Notes: generated from the letters alone by a model not told the origin. Shown: positions 26,501 to 39,417, counted from the stretch's first letter. The stretch: 64,000 bases of DNA from Membranipora membranacea (GCA_914767715.1 OU612065.1:29634001-29698000); one strand, 5' to 3'. Program-made: numbers and translations.

Positions 26501-29500
26501 CGTCAAAGCCAAGACAAATATTTTTCCAAGAATATCGACACAGAGTAAGGATATATACATATACCCTTACTCTGTGATATCGAACCCACACAAGTGATTG
26601 ACCTTAATGGTAGAATCTGAGAAATCATAACTGTGACAGAAACGGAGGTGATTTTGGTTTTTGTCTTCATGACCTGATTGACCGCAGAATTTTCTCCGAA
26701 ATGACAGGTTATATAATCACCAAAATGATATTTGTTGGCAGGTGACAGACTGTCAATGCTCGCTGTCAACGACTGCATGTTCTTTTTACTCTATTAGTCA
26801 TACCTGCCACTGAATTCATATACATATTTTTACACCAGAAGACCTGTAGTGGAACTTTTGAAGTTCCCCGTCCCCCCCCCCCGCATTTAAATATTTTCAT
26901 GATCGAAATTAAGCTACATACATACATACATAAACTTATTCATATTTTATAGCCTTATTTTCTGTATTTCAGGTGAAACTGTACCATATCCGAGACGAGT
27001 CTCTGCTATATAACCCTGATAACACCATCGGACCCGGCGCTGCACTGATTGAGCAGCAGCAAGTCAGCGCATATGCATCGGAGTGGATCATATTCAAAGG
27101 TCTGAAAGACATAGTCAACGGCTGGATACAAAATCGCACTTCCAACCAAGGTGAGTTACGTAAACATTAGATCAAGTTTAATCCAATTGCCTGCATTCCA
27201 GTTGCTCCCTTCCACTGGTCACGCTGTAGGCGGGGAGCAGCTCCGAATGCGGGCAAATGGACCAAACTGGGTCTACATAAACATAAACAATATATCTGAT
27301 TGTTTTAAAACCTAAAGATCTTTGGACATTCAACTGTCCTCGTTTTCATTACAAAGATACAGTTTAGCTGTGTATAGTAGTTAACGATTGATGGTTATGG
27401 ATTTGTCGCTGCACACCCACGGTAGGATGGCATTTATGTTAGATTACATTAGATAATGGCCAGTGCTGCACAAATTTGCCAGACATTTTGTACATAGATG
27501 GGCGTCAGAAAACTGCGAAAAAGCTACTGTAGACATAAATTCAAGTCAATAAAAATGGCTCTGTTGTCTGAATATTAAGCCTGCACTTTTTATCATTCTC
27601 TAATTGAAATGTTGGCAAATAAACAGGCCAAACCTAAATAGTTATGACTGAGCAACAAATTGAATAGCAAACGAGAGATTAATTGAACGCTTTGATTCAC
27701 ATGGTTTGTAAACATATTTAAAAATATGTATCAACAAACAAATTTATTAATATTTTTGTGGTGGTTTATCGCCTATTGTAATGTCAGGTATGGTGGGGAA
27801 TTTATGGAATCCTAATGGCGTTGCTTAGCCATCCCACCACATATTTAGAACCTCACAAGGTGGCTGGGATTAAGTCTGATATTCTCAAAAACATCAGATG
27901 TTCACTGCTAATCAACCCCATATGAAACCTAAGCAGCTGATAGATTAACGAATATTTCCATATCATATTATGATCCTGTGATTGATCTTGTTTTTGCTCT
28001 TCTTGTGCAGGATTCCTGGTGACAGCCACAGACCCTGATATGAATCATGTGAACGGAACGCATATTGACTTTGTACAAAAAGGAGAGAATCCCAGAAATA
28101 GAGAGCCTATGTTTGTTGTTTATACTGACCAAGGTAGGTTGACAACATCGATATTTGATTGTTTGAAAACAATCATATCACTTATCATATTGATAAGCTG
28201 CGCTGTAGTGCAGATTGGCAATCTTTTTGTGTTGAGGATGAAAATAATTCTTATTTGCACCGTTATTATGTACTTGTCTTAGCTTACCAAAGTGCATGAA
28301 GAGATTACCATAAGCATAGTAGGACTTGAATCTTTAGATAAACACCACACATCAACTGAGAATACCTTTCATCCATCATTGAAAAATTTATTAAAATCAA
28401 CCAAGATGGACAAGGGATTATCTAACAAACAATTAAAATTGAAATTTTAAAATTTTAAAACCCACAAAACACTTGATCCTAACGCCGAACACCATACTTA
28501 CGTATGGTCTGGCACCGATGTGCGGTAATTTTGTGGCCTCAAAACACTCCTTTTCCATTGTTGGCGCCGTATTTCCTACAACACCCACGTTCTACAAAGA
28601 CCCAGGGTGGTCAAAAATCGGAGGTCAACATTAGAACACCTGGTTTCTTTGGTATTTCTACCTATTGTGACACCTGATGAGATTTGATAATATGCTATAT
28701 TCAAAATGATAACAGCAAACACACAATTCATTTTTCAAGTGTCGGTCTATTATTGCAACAGCACAACTTGTGGGGTACAGCTTGTGGGAATACTGGCAGG
28801 CCTACCCCAGCTGAGTTTGATATCTACAATTGCATTATTCTCAGCTGTCAATAATGATGGTTATGTTATTGGTATCTCAGTTTGGGTTTGAAAAATTAGC
28901 ACTTCTACCTAATTCATCCTGAATAATAGTATTTTGCAACTCTTGATATCACTTGCATCCCATTCATCCTTGCAAGTCTGGTTAATCTTTCATACATAGC
29001 AGGTGCTTGAATGAAGAGCAATATAATACCATCGGTCCAAATACTAATGTGTCCTTCCATTATTTTACAGAGGAAAAGAGAAGTAATCGAATAAAGCGAA
29101 AGCAGAGAAGTAGTATCGATCTGTTAGTCAACAACTTCCTGAATGAAGATGTGAGACGGGCTCAGAGATTAGAAGAACAATGCAGGATGGAGGCAGACAG
29201 CGAGGGTGGTCTAACAGAAGAGTGTACGATGGTAGCTCGAAGCCGTCGATCTCGCAGTCTACCAGAAAACATTGATGATGATGATGAGGACGAGGATGAG
29301 GAGGATGAATATGATGATGCTTGGGAGGATAACGCTGGTCGCGGTCGAAGAAGAAGTCGTAATCGTAACCAAGACCCTCGTGAACTGGAGGCTGAGAGAC
29401 GCACTAACGGATTTTGTCAGTTAAGACCATTATATATAGAGTTTGAAGCTCTAGGCTGGCAGAGGTGGATCGTCGCACCTCCGGGTATAAATGCCAACCA

Positions 29501-29723
29501 ATGCGATGGAGAGTGTGCGTATCCATTGACAAATAGTTTGACTTCTAACAATCATGCTGTATTGCAGTCTATAGCAAATCATCATGACCCAGCGAGGGTG
29601 AAAAAGCCGTGTTGTGTGCCGAGAAAACTACAAAACCTGAGCATACTATATTATCAGACTGAGACTGTTGTAGCGATGAAAACTTATGACAATATTATTG
29701 TGGAAAACTGTGGATGCCGGTGA
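20527..29723 (+). CDS. BMP-class TGF-beta ligand, Vg1/univin-like by eye
   Basis: This is a secreted dimeric TGF-beta family signal. Exons 20527-20893, 25914-26053, 26973-27150, 28011-28133 and 29071-29723 join in phase to 486 residues. A hydrophobic signal peptide covers about residues 1-26. The propeptide has N-glycosylation sites (NTT twice, NRT, NGT). Basic cleavage candidates are RKQR at 279-282 and RGRRRSR at about 360-366. Between them is a very acidic run of Asp/Glu. The ligand domain starts at C385 and has the seven-cysteine BMP pattern: C, CDGEC, CC and CGC, ending CGCR. GWQRWIVAPPG and ANQCDGECAYPLT are closest, as I recall the families, to Vg1/GDF1/GDF3 and univin, but orthology is not resolved. 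Intron 1 is 5 kb and intron 2 about 0.9 kb. Confidence 0.9.
20894..25913 (+). other. first intron of the BMP-like gene
   Basis: This 5 kb intron has no exon I can support on either strand. It contains the short AGAGACTATAG palindrome at 23562-23588, CA-rich tracts near 22400-22480 and a TGACA microrepeat near 23363. Long first introns of developmental genes often hold enhancers; that is an expectation, not something I can read here. Confidence 0.5.
23562..23588. repeat. second AGAGACTATAG palindrome
   Basis: AGAGACTATAGATAT runs straight into its own reverse complement, without the extra GATATA repeats of the copy at 112-163. The shared ends indicate a dispersed family. Confidence 0.6.
26539..26576. 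repeat. CACAGAGTAAGG hairpin
   Basis: The 18-base arms (CACAGAGTAAGGATATAT and its complement with one mismatch) lie in intron 2 of the BMP-like gene. CACAGAGTAAGG also occurs once near 47661. Confidence 0.5.
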
Positions 29724-32700
29724 CGAACAACTCCCTGTCCCACATCTTTTTCAAAAACTCCATCCTCTCCATGTATTACTACAATTCGGTGCTACAGATA
29801 CATACGTATGTCTCAGTTTAATTATCGTGAAGGATCAGTATAAAATCAAACTCTTAGTTCTCTAGCTATTCGGTTCTATTTAAAGACATGTACTTGGTTG
29901 TACATGTCTGCAATTATTTAAGAATAATAATTACCTGTATCGATCTTGCGATATATTCGTGTTAGATATTTTAAGACTACAAATCATTAGCAGATTTTAT
30001 TTTTGTACTCGTATTCTAGAGTTTTTGTTGTTGGTGATTAGTAGAAAACCTCTGACTTATTTCCTAACTTCATGTTATATTACTTGTAAGGGTTGTGTTT
30101 CATGGCTCGACCTCGGTTTTGCCTGGACTCTATGCCCAACCCAATTTTCTCATTTTCTGCTGAATCTGTTTCGTACATTCCGAATCCCAATGATATTTGA
30201 AATAGTAACATATATAGCTGGGGATCTAGGATTACAGCATTGGCAATCAACTGTTCATGTCTAGTTTTTTTTATCATTGTTTACTAGTCTCACATATTTT
30301 TACTGTACAGGTAGGGATTTTCTCAAATAATCTATAGACGGTGGCAAATTGAATCTGCCAACCATTTGGCAGGCTAAGATATCCCCACATAGAGCCATAG
30401 ATGTTGTGCTACTGTGAGGGCACCTGCTTTGCCATTGTCAGATGTTGTTAAATCTACAACTTAAATTTTTATTCTGTAAATAAGATAATAGATTTGTTTT
30501 ATAATTTATTTTTCCAACACATCAAATGCTATGTGCCATTTTTATGTAGCAATAAAGCTAGAAATATTGCAAAGTTAGCCTGTTACTTCCCCCAAAACAC
30601 TGAGACACAACTTGAAAGTTCTCAGCTTTTTCTTGCCACTATCGCCACAAGCATTATGAAAGTGAATAAATGCAGTACTCAGAATCACATGATGACGAAG
30701 CTGTCACTCTTACGGACCACCTGCAAAATACATTATAAATCATTGTCCCCAAAACCACTGTATCTGAGACAAAAAAAGAGTTACAAATTCTTTGCAACCA
30801 TACTGTGTACTAGGTTTGGAGTTAATCTTAAGCTCTAGGACTTCTTAAGCAGATGTTGAGGCTAACTAATTTATCCAAAGGCACGTTTTTATCCCTTGAT
30901 TCGCAAAAGGCACCTGTGTTAATTTGCTTAGTATTACTTAATCTTTTAGCTTCATTGCCTTGCAGGCAAATGTGCACTGATTAGTTTTGAGAGAAACAAT
31001 GTGTTACAGCCAGTTTCTCAGGTGTATGGTGCACTCCAAGCTTCATTGCACACCATTTGGTAAGTTGCAGACAAGCTTGCAAAACAGGAAATATCGAAAC
31101 CTGAATATTTGTATTGGAGATGAAATCTTCAGAAATATGTTGAGTTAGGATAGGGCCTGTTGTCCACCTGTATAGTAGGTGACGGGCATCGTTGCTGGTA
31201 TCTGTTGCCTATTGTCCCAGGGTATAACCTATAACTCAACATGAAATATGTCATATTTTGGTCAAATTTTAATTTCCATCAGTACACATGGGCCAACAAG
31301 TTGTGATATTGCAGGAGCAGTAAACACCAGTTAGTTGTTATGCTGTAAGAAGGTAGCTGGCAGTTTGAAAACATGATTTTGATTTGCTTGCAAGGCAACT
31401 AGTGATGTCGGTACTTTTCCTAGGAGACGTCAAGCGCACTAAATATCCTGCATGAGTAAATTGCCGAATATAAACATTATAGAATGCTTGAAAAATGTAT
31501 CGCTATACTCCGTCTACCTACAGCAATTATAAAAGAACATATTTTACAATACAAGCTTTTTACCTCATCCCTAGATCCGCCTTAATTGTGGCAGCCAACG
31601 CGTTGCTGTCTCATGGATATTGAGAATATGGCAACAAGAGTCCCACACCAATATCTGAGGCCTCTAGCTGCTAGATTACAGTAGGGATGGAAAACTCCTG
31701 ATTTCAGTGTGATGGCGCTTTATAAACATTAAATGGTATTGTATTTCTCAGTTTGAAAACTCAGAAGCTCTTTTGGTCATTAGCTGGATTTCTCTTTTAA
31801 AGCTTACATTGAAGTTTTGCTAAGAGAATTAACTATCATTTTAGATAACACCAACATGCACATTTTTAAATGTTGTGATCTAGCCGCCTGCCGCCTTGCA
31901 TAGCAAAACTTAGTAGTAAGCGCTTTAAAAACGAAAATGTGAAGCAACACCATTATTTCTCCGTTCTCCATGTGATAACTTGACCCAGAAAAATATAAGC
32001 CCAACCACAAAGCGTGTTTTGCAAAATAATAGCATGTAGTGACCAAAAGGTAGACCACTAATTTCATCAATGACATTCGCAGACAGATCAGGACCACACA
32101 AATTGGACAGTCTCTCACTCATCGAGGATTAACGCGAGATGAAGAGGGCGTCCATCTCTTTTCCCAACAACTTTTATGTCAATGGCAAGCGATAATTCAA
32201 TTTATCTCTTCCGACTCAAAAACCATTTAAATTATGCTTATTTAGTTTTTTTCTTTCTCTTTACGCTAGGTCTTATTTGTCAGCCCTATTTAACTGGCGT
32301 GTGTGGAATAGTGACCCTATACCCTTGCCACTGCATAGTATGCCGGCTAGTCTTTTTTTGGGGGGGGGGGGGTCACTTCATGAAACACAATTTAATGAAT
32401 TCTGCAGCTGACAATAAAGTATGTTAAACACAAATGTCATATCTATATATTCAACACTTAGAATATATTAATATATAAATGCTGCATGCTAGTTTTTGCT
32501 TGAGATGAGAAAAAAAGGATTATAAGAATGATTTTATTTTGGTTAAAAATGAAGAACAAAGCAATATAATACTTGACAGCAGATCATCCAGGTGAACGAT
32601 GCCTGTCAAGCAGCTGTTTACGTTAAGTAGTTTGAACAGAAAGCTCACTTTTGAGACTTGAAATTCCAGGTGATCCGATTAAACTCTGAACAATATACGT

Positions 32701-35093
32701 AAGGGTATTAAAAATCTTGAAGATGTTGAATTAGTACTTCAACTTGAAACTCCCTTTTACTTACGTCGTCGAGGAATATGGATAGAGCTTTGTTGATGCT
32801 AGCCAGTCTCGTAAAAACAATGGAAAGTTGAAGCGGAATTTGATAGTAATTTTGATTTGCACTAGAATAACATCATTAATGGAGATGGACTTTTATGATA
32901 TTGAGGGGTGGTAGACAGTCCATACGTCCTCTTATTGCCTACTTTTCATGATTGAAGACCCCCTGGAGTATTTTTACATAACCACATCAAAACAATAAGA
33001 AAGCAATTTAAAAAAGCATGTAATAGATCATGTAATTAATCACCTCAATTAGTCCAGTTTCGTTTTTTATCACCATGACCTAGAGTGCATCTGAGAATAA
33101 GATCAAGGTACAACATGTCTCCTTACACTGACAACTGGACAAAGGAAGATCAATATATTTATAAGTTCAGTTATAGAAAAAATAGATCCGCTAATGTCCT
33201 CATTAATGTCTGGACTTTTACGATTTTTCTCTCATTTACGTTTACAAACTATTTTCAAACAACCGGACATGGTTACACACATCCTGCACAATTTCATTCA
33301 CAGAACTTTCATCTCCCGTGTGTCAGATAAGATTGAAATATGTTAATCCAAATGTTGTAAGTCAAATTAAATTTTTTAACATCAAAACAGGTCTTGTTCA
33401 AAGTCTCGACTAATACGCTTTTCTCACGCTTAGATGCAATTACTATGGATTTTCAAACGGTGGAGCAAAACTGTCGTTCAGCTTACCGGATATGGATACA
33501 AATCCTATATATTTCCATTACCAGGTTTTCTCTTCTGTGCACTAAATAAGATTTGGTGTTTGCTAATCCAAGTGTTAATTGACCAGATGAGAGAAAGCCG
33601 GCGGATCATTTAGCCAACAATAATACCTAAAAGAATGTGGTAAAGCTTCTTGTTATCATCTATTGCTGATGGCAGGTGTACAGTTGATGGGTTTATTTGG
33701 AAATCTTTCATGTGTTTATGTTTTTAAAATTTAATGAATGATTTATGATGTCGGGAAATATGTATCATTAAATTTTTGCAACATCATAAGGCGTTGTTGC
33801 GACAGTGTCATTTGCATTTGACAAAAGAGTTTAAGACTCCCTGGCAGGACTTGTACAGAGATGGAAGTTGTCTGCACTCATGTTTAACTTCATTTTCCTG
33901 TCGGGCCATAATCATTTTGCATAATAAACCACAAAAATGCTTTATAAAATGATTATCTTCCTATATAAAATAATTATCCACATATAAAATAATTATCCAT
34001 GTGTTATAAAATATAATTACCCATATAATGGTAAAGACAAAAATAAACTGTCTGAGCCTTTCTTATACTCTTACACCTGGGTCAGTGTAGATTAAAACAT
34101 AATCATCTTGTAAGTTTTTATAGTCTGTTGACTGAGGAATTCGCATTAAACTATATCTATGACGTAGATACACAAACTACATCTTGAAAATGTCTGTGTC
34201 ACCTTTGAGAGGTTCCCACCCAAGCGGCTCTTTTCCCACACCTGGGAATGCAAAGCCTGTGTAGGGAGCGAAGAGTGCAGACAAAAGAGGAAAAACTTGA
34301 TCCAATTCTAAGAATTCTTTGATCCAACTACGACACATATTGTTATAGATTGACAATTTTTCAGTTAGCCAAGAACTGTCTGTTAGGTTGAATTTACGTT
34401 AGTTGCCATTTGTTTTCTACTTTATATTACATTTGAGAGTTAGTACTCAAATGAAAGCCCTTTTTTTCCTCTTTGTGAATTGCGTTCACTGGGATAATCA
34501 TGAGGAAGTGCTTACTATAAATACATTTTTAACGCTCACATCTTAAAGCTTGCGGGCCCGACGAATCATATAATCATAATAATCACGTACAAACTATCGA
34601 CAATGTTGGTCATAGGTCATAGGTCATAGGTCATAGGACATAGGACATAGGACAATAAAAGTATATATATATATAGGTATATGGCTAGATATTGAGTATT
34701 ATATCATTGAGTTTGGGACAGATCTCCCTGATTATATTCAGTGATGTTTACTTCATCGTTTACATTAATTTATTAAAAATACCCAAATAAGCTGAAGAAG
34801 GAAAATAAATCACGGGTGTCTTAGTTTGGAAATGTAATGCTACAAACTCAAAATCGAAGCGGTATGAGCGTTTAGACTAGGCTAACACCCTCAAACATTG
34901 GTCTCGCCTACCTTCTAAATGGCCCATGTCACAGGAAAAGGAACTGGATGTTTAACAATTTGTGCTCCTAGCATTCCCTGTATTTTTTTTCACCCGAGAA
35001 TATTTACTTACTTTTCTAGTCATTACTCTGAAACATTTTGAAAGATTATCATTAAAATCTGGCCGAGGCTCATGGAGTGGGTCAAATTAGTGG
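29724..35093. other. BMP-like gene 3' flank and intergenic DNA
   Basis: The 3' UTR follows the stop at 29723, and AATAAA at 30551-30556 is a candidate poly(A) signal. The rest shows no gene I can support. A G-tract lies near 32350, tandem AT-rich 20-mers (ATAAAATAATTATCC) near 33955-34010, and a heptamer tandem array at about 34608-34655. Confidence 0.5.
34608..34655. repeat. heptanucleotide tandem repeat
   Basis: Repeats of GGTCATA change part-way to GGACATA, giving about seven units in a row. It is a simple minisatellite with one base switched between its halves. Confidence 0.75.
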
Positions 35094-35348
35094 GTCAGAT
35101 TAGTTGCAATATCTTCTACCTTCGAGAACATAATTCAGGAGAGGTATACACCCGAGGGTGCTGGGGGCTGGAACAATCGGTTATCGCGCTTGCTATTCAC
35201 TGCCAGGCGATTAGTGCCGCAGGAGTTGTGGGTTCGAGTCCCACTGGGGGAGCTCTCATTGTTGATTGTTCCAGCCCCCAGCACCCTCGGGTGTATACCT
35301 CTCCTGAATTATGTTCTCGAAGGTAGAAGATATTGCAACTAATCTGAC
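35094..35348. mobile_element. perfect 84-bp palindrome with a tRNA-like centre
   Basis: Arms 35094-35177 and 35265-35348 are identical reverse complements over all 84 bases. The 87-base centre carries an exact Pol III B box, GGTTCGAGTCC, at 35231-35241 inside a T-arm-like GTGGG/CCCAC stem. A possible A box (TGGAACAATCGG, 35169-35180) straddles the inner end of the left arm. The expected 5' acceptor partner of GGGGGAG is missing, so this is not a normal tRNA. It looks like a tRNA-derived SINE or foldback whose 5' part is duplicated in inverted order. No clear target-site duplication is seen. Confidence 0.65.
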
Positions 35349-37326
35349 TGACTTGACTGACTTATTTATGTGCTAGTTTTAGCATATGAATAATATTAAT
35401 TTTTTTCTTGATGAATTCAGCTGAGTTGCCTTGTCATTGAACAAAGAGAGAGCAATTTCTGTTAAAGTGTTAAGAAATCATATGTAATCACATGTAAATT
35501 AATGTAATGTATCATATGGTTTTTTCTGTTTCGGGATTATGTAAGTTAGGAGAAAGTAAAGAAAATAAAGAACAGAATAAAACTTGACGGTCATATAAGA
35601 CAAGTATGGCAGATAATTTATCTTGTTCAGCAATAAGCGGGATTCTCATTTTTTATTCCTTTTATTCAAGAATAATAACAGCTGACTAGCTTCTTACGAG
35701 GTAACACTCGTTTGATCTCAACCATTGAATTCCATATCTGGAATAGCATCATTAGCTTTCTTTTGCAAAACAAAGGGCTTGCAAAAATAGCCAGTCCCTA
35801 GTAGCAATCTAGAAATGCCCTAATCATCGACACTGTATGGGGTATAATTACTGTTTGCAATTTTGTAAACAAGACAATTTCTCAGGCTAATTATTCATGC
35901 TACTAGGGACAGCTAATCAGATAACAGTCAGATGGGTCCCTGTGTTTAGTGTCCTAACCGTATAACGCTATGATACTATTTCTATTCTAAGAGAAGAATC
36001 TAATTCAGTGATCTCAACCTTTTGATTGTCTCTGATGTCGACACAAATCAACAAACAATAGACCCCCCCCCCCCCGGACCATTTTTTTATGCTTTCAACT
36101 AGTTGGGCGGATTTATTATTTAACAAGTTAATAACCTAATTAAAAAAACTGCAAAAAATGGATACTGAGAACAATTGGGTTTGAAATTTGGTATGACTCT
36201 GTATATAATATGTATAGGTGTGGTAACTTGGAAGTTTTGCTATGCCACATGACATATTGATGTGGACCCATCATTGAAAGCATAAAATACTGCACACAAA
36301 ACTATTGAATGCTTCAATTGACAATGTCATTCGTGTCAGATCTAAGAACACAGCTGTTACGGAAAACCATGTAAAAAGACTATGTGGAACTGGGCCTCAG
36401 TATAAATAGTCCAAAATACCCTTGCCACAATGTCTCATAATGTTATTAACCGTTACAAAATTTTATATTGAAAGAGAATGTTATTTGGACCTCGGAAGAA
36501 TGAGTCCCGAAGACTCTTGGAATCATCTATGCTACATAAATCGTCAAGAATGTTTTGAGTGTCTTGTGTAAGTTATTTCAAAAATTTACATTTTAATAGT
36601 CTGTTATTTTCCTCTGTTCTGATAATGGGTTCAGTGACCTAGTAGGCTAATAGACAATTTATTTTCCTTAATCTCATAAGCTTTCATCTATGTAAGGTCC
36701 ATTGTGCAATTACTTTTTGCATTGCATGTCATCGTTCCATCACTACGCCAACCTTTCAAAACAACCAACCATCAAAATGTTCTACACGTTTCTTCGCTGA
36801 CATGCAGCCTGCAGTCTTTGCAATGACCATTTGTTCAACCACTTGTAGTGATGTAAAGGGAATGCAGATTATTTTATGATTAATTTTTCACAGGGTTTAA
36901 TCTTCAGTCTTCCTGGAATCTGGCAACCACCCAACCTCCAATGTTTCTTATTTGTCCACTCTTGCTCCATCTGTGCAATCAGACAGCTACTAGAAGTTCA
37001 GTTCAGTATGAAAAACTGAGAGCAGATTCTACGCGGTTGACCATGCCAAGCTTGAACAACAAAAAGCCGACAATGTTGCTCAGTAATTATAAACTTATTC
37101 TATTTCAAGCTCAGCTACAGCTACATTTCATGGCTATATAGATGTCCACGTTATCGAAACAGAGATTTGGAGACCCGCCTTTTGAGTTTTGACCTCTACA
37201 TTTGGTCATATAATGAATGTTTAGCCTCCCTCTACCTAGGTTTTTATTCATTAAAATGGGTGTACTTTTTTTAAGTTGAATGATGTCCTGTTGAGCCGAG
37301 GAATGTGGGCAATGATACTTTGATGA
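35349..37326. other. intergenic DNA, no gene seen
   Basis: The stretch is AT-rich with a C-tract near 36063. No exon, RNA gene or repeat family could be supported. Confidence 0.5.
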
Positions 37327-37433
37327 TAGTCTAAGTGCTCAGACTCCAAGGCGCAGGGAGTTACTTGCGTTACAGGAGTTTGATAGCTTGCGCAAGTAAC
37401 TCCCTGCGCCTTGGAGTCTGAGCACTTAGACTA
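37327..37433. mobile_element. foldback element with 9-bp target-site duplication
   Basis: Perfect 43-bp inverted arms (37327-37369 and 37391-37433; ends TAGTCTAAG and CTTAGACTA) enclose a 21-base loop. Directly outside both ends is CTTTGATGA, at 37318-37326 and 37434-37442. A 9-bp exact duplication beside perfect arms marks a recent insertion of a tiny non-autonomous element. Confidence 0.8.
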
Positions 37434-37755
37434 CTTTGATGAGAGCCTATTCAGCAGATGATGCTGATGGAGGTACAAAATATAATCCTGTCTAATTGTA
37501 TATTGTTGTATATTTAATTCATGATAATGATGATGATTAGCAACAATAATTACCATCTATAAATAGTAGCAGTGATAGCAGAGTCACCAGGTCCCACTTT
37601 CACCAGCGTACTTGGTGTTATCATACATGGAGTAATTCAAATTTATTCAGGAATATTATTGTGAAATTGGTTTGTTTCAATTTATATAGTAAAAACACTG
37701 TAGACAGCACTGGCAGCAATCTTTATGTGTCATACTGAAACAATACGAGCTGCAG

Positions 37756-37763
37756 ATTTGCAT
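37756..37763 (+). promoter_or_regulatory. octamer motif upstream of U6 copy 1
   Basis: ATTTGCAT is an exact octamer, the core of the distal sequence element in animal snRNA promoters. It lies 93 bp upstream of the U6 start. The matching position of copy 2 reads ATTTGCTT. Confidence 0.45.
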
Positions 37764-37824
37764 ATGTAGAGAAGTATTCTACATAAGAATAAGACACAAG
37801 TTAGTAGACCTTAGTTAAAATAAG

Positions 37825-37832
37825 TATATATA
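37825..37832 (+). promoter_or_regulatory. TATA box of U6 copy 1, unusually close
   Basis: TATATATA is at -24 to -17 relative to the first U6 base. In copy 2 the same box is at -31 to -24, the usual place for U6. The spacer here is seven bases shorter. Confidence 0.6.
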
Positions 37833-37848
37833 GAGATTAAATGTAAAT

Positions 37849-37865
37849 GTACATGCTTCGGCAGT

Positions 37866-37905
<40 letters not shown>

Positions 37906-37955
37906 GGCCCCTGCGCAAGGATGACACGCAAATTCGTGAAGCGTTCCACATTTTT
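37849..37955 (+). ncRNA. RNU6: U6 spliceosomal snRNA, copy 1
   Basis: U6 snRNA forms the catalytic core of the spliceosome with U2. The sequence contains the universal U6 body: ACAGAGA, the AGC triad in GATTAGCATGGCCCC, and the 3' stem up to a T6 terminator. The 5' hairpin reads GTACATGCTTCGGCAGTAC; the A at position 5 differs from copy 2 and breaks one pair of the hairpin. With the TATA spacing change, this may be the weaker or decaying copy. Confidence 0.93.
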
Positions 37956-39369
37956 TCCACACAGAAAAAAGTCTTAAAACCTATATCAAAAATTACAAAA
38001 TGTTTTGATGATCTTACAGACAAATTAAAGTCGAAGCAGAAAGGAGTCAAACTGGACAACATGGATTTAAGTAAGCAGGGTGTGTCTCAGATCAAGTTTG
38101 ATCCATTTTGCCTGAATTCAGCAATTGCTCCCTTCCGCTGATAAGAGAAGGGCAATTCCGATGAGATGCAACCTGGATCAAAGGTGTGGTGATGTGCCAT
38201 ACACCCATGAAAACATGGGTAAATGTAACATCATATATACGACTGTTCAAATTGCCCTCAGCATGGGTTAAACTTACCTAGTGAGTGTAATAACCAAACA
38301 TGCATCAATAAACTGTCAATTTCAACTATTTGCCAAATTCCTCAACTGCTGCTCTACATCAATGAACTCCCTCTAGAGGGAGTTCATTGTCTACATTCTT
38401 TTCAATAGTATGAAATTTGTTAGCGTGTCAATTAATCAGGTGTTAGTTGATGAGATATTAACTCTCGAGTTGTCTTTTCCTACACAACTTTAGGACAACT
38501 CGTACACTGCTGATAAAGGAAGAAAACCAGAAACTTTTGTGTTTTTGGATCAACAGACTGAAACCCTGGCTCTGATGTCTGATGTATAGAAATTTTTATT
38601 ATACAAGTAAGGGTAATCTTATCCCCTCTTACAACTTTCACAATCCAATCAGCCCTGCAGTTCATTGCATAGCATGACACTATAACCAAGGAGTTACTCC
38701 TTGCTATAACAATGTGCTGCCTCTCCCAGTGCATCATCACTGTGTGACAAGTTAGAGCAAGTCTGGGCCTTCTGTGGAGGAAGAGGGATATTTAAGAACT
38801 GTGGACCGGTGATATACTGATTAGATGTGGAGAGGTATAAAAGGAAGTCACATCGTTTTCTTTTTTTCTGCACAGATTCTAAAAACAAAATTAGACTTGT
38901 TAATTTCCTCTTTTTTGTTACAAGACGAAAAATGCAGCTGGAGTGGGCGCTGGGGTGGAGAGGCTATCTGGCTACCGCTGTGGATGATGTGAGGCCAAAA
39001 TGCTAATCCTGTCTAATGATATACTTACGTATTAGAAATAATGATAGCGATGATGATGATGATTACCAACCATAATTACCATCTATACATAGTAACAGTG
39101 ATAGCACAGTCACCGGTTACCACTTTCACCAGCGTACTACTACTCGGTGTTATCGTACATGGAGTAACTTGAATTTACTCAAGACTATTAGTTTAAAACA
39201 TAGTGATATCAATGGATATTGTAATAACAATTCAGACAGTGCTATCAGCAGTTATTACCTGTAATGCTGAAACATAAGAGCTGTGAATTTGCTTGTATAG
39301 AGTAGTATCCTTTTTTATAATAAGACATAAATGTGCAGACCGGAGGTCATTACAGGTGAGTATAGTAAG

Positions 39370-39377
39370 TATATATA
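39370..39377 (+). promoter_or_regulatory. TATA box of U6 copy 2
   Basis: TATATATA at -31 to -24 from the U6 start, the position expected of a Pol III type 3 promoter. A proximal sequence element should lie some 25-30 bp upstream, but I cannot define its consensus for this species. Confidence 0.65.
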
Positions 39378-39400
39378 GAGATTATTTTTGCAGAGTAAAT

Positions 39401-39417
39401 GTACTTGCTTCGGCAGT

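Noticed and set aside
29162-29404. Minus-strand Ser/Arg/Leu-rich open frame
   Set aside because: It is the antisense of the acidic and basic segment of the BMP-like ligand exon.
31804-32122. Overlapping minus-strand frames of about 100 residues
   Set aside because: No family resemblance, no supportable splice sites and a composition like the surrounding AT-rich DNA.
34608-34655. Heptamer array as a CRISPR-like or telomeric repeat
   Set aside because: There are no spacers, and the unit is not a telomere motif; it is a short minisatellite.
35072-35326. 84-residue frame across the palindrome
   Set aside because: It reads through inverted arms and a tRNA-like centre and has no protein resemblance.
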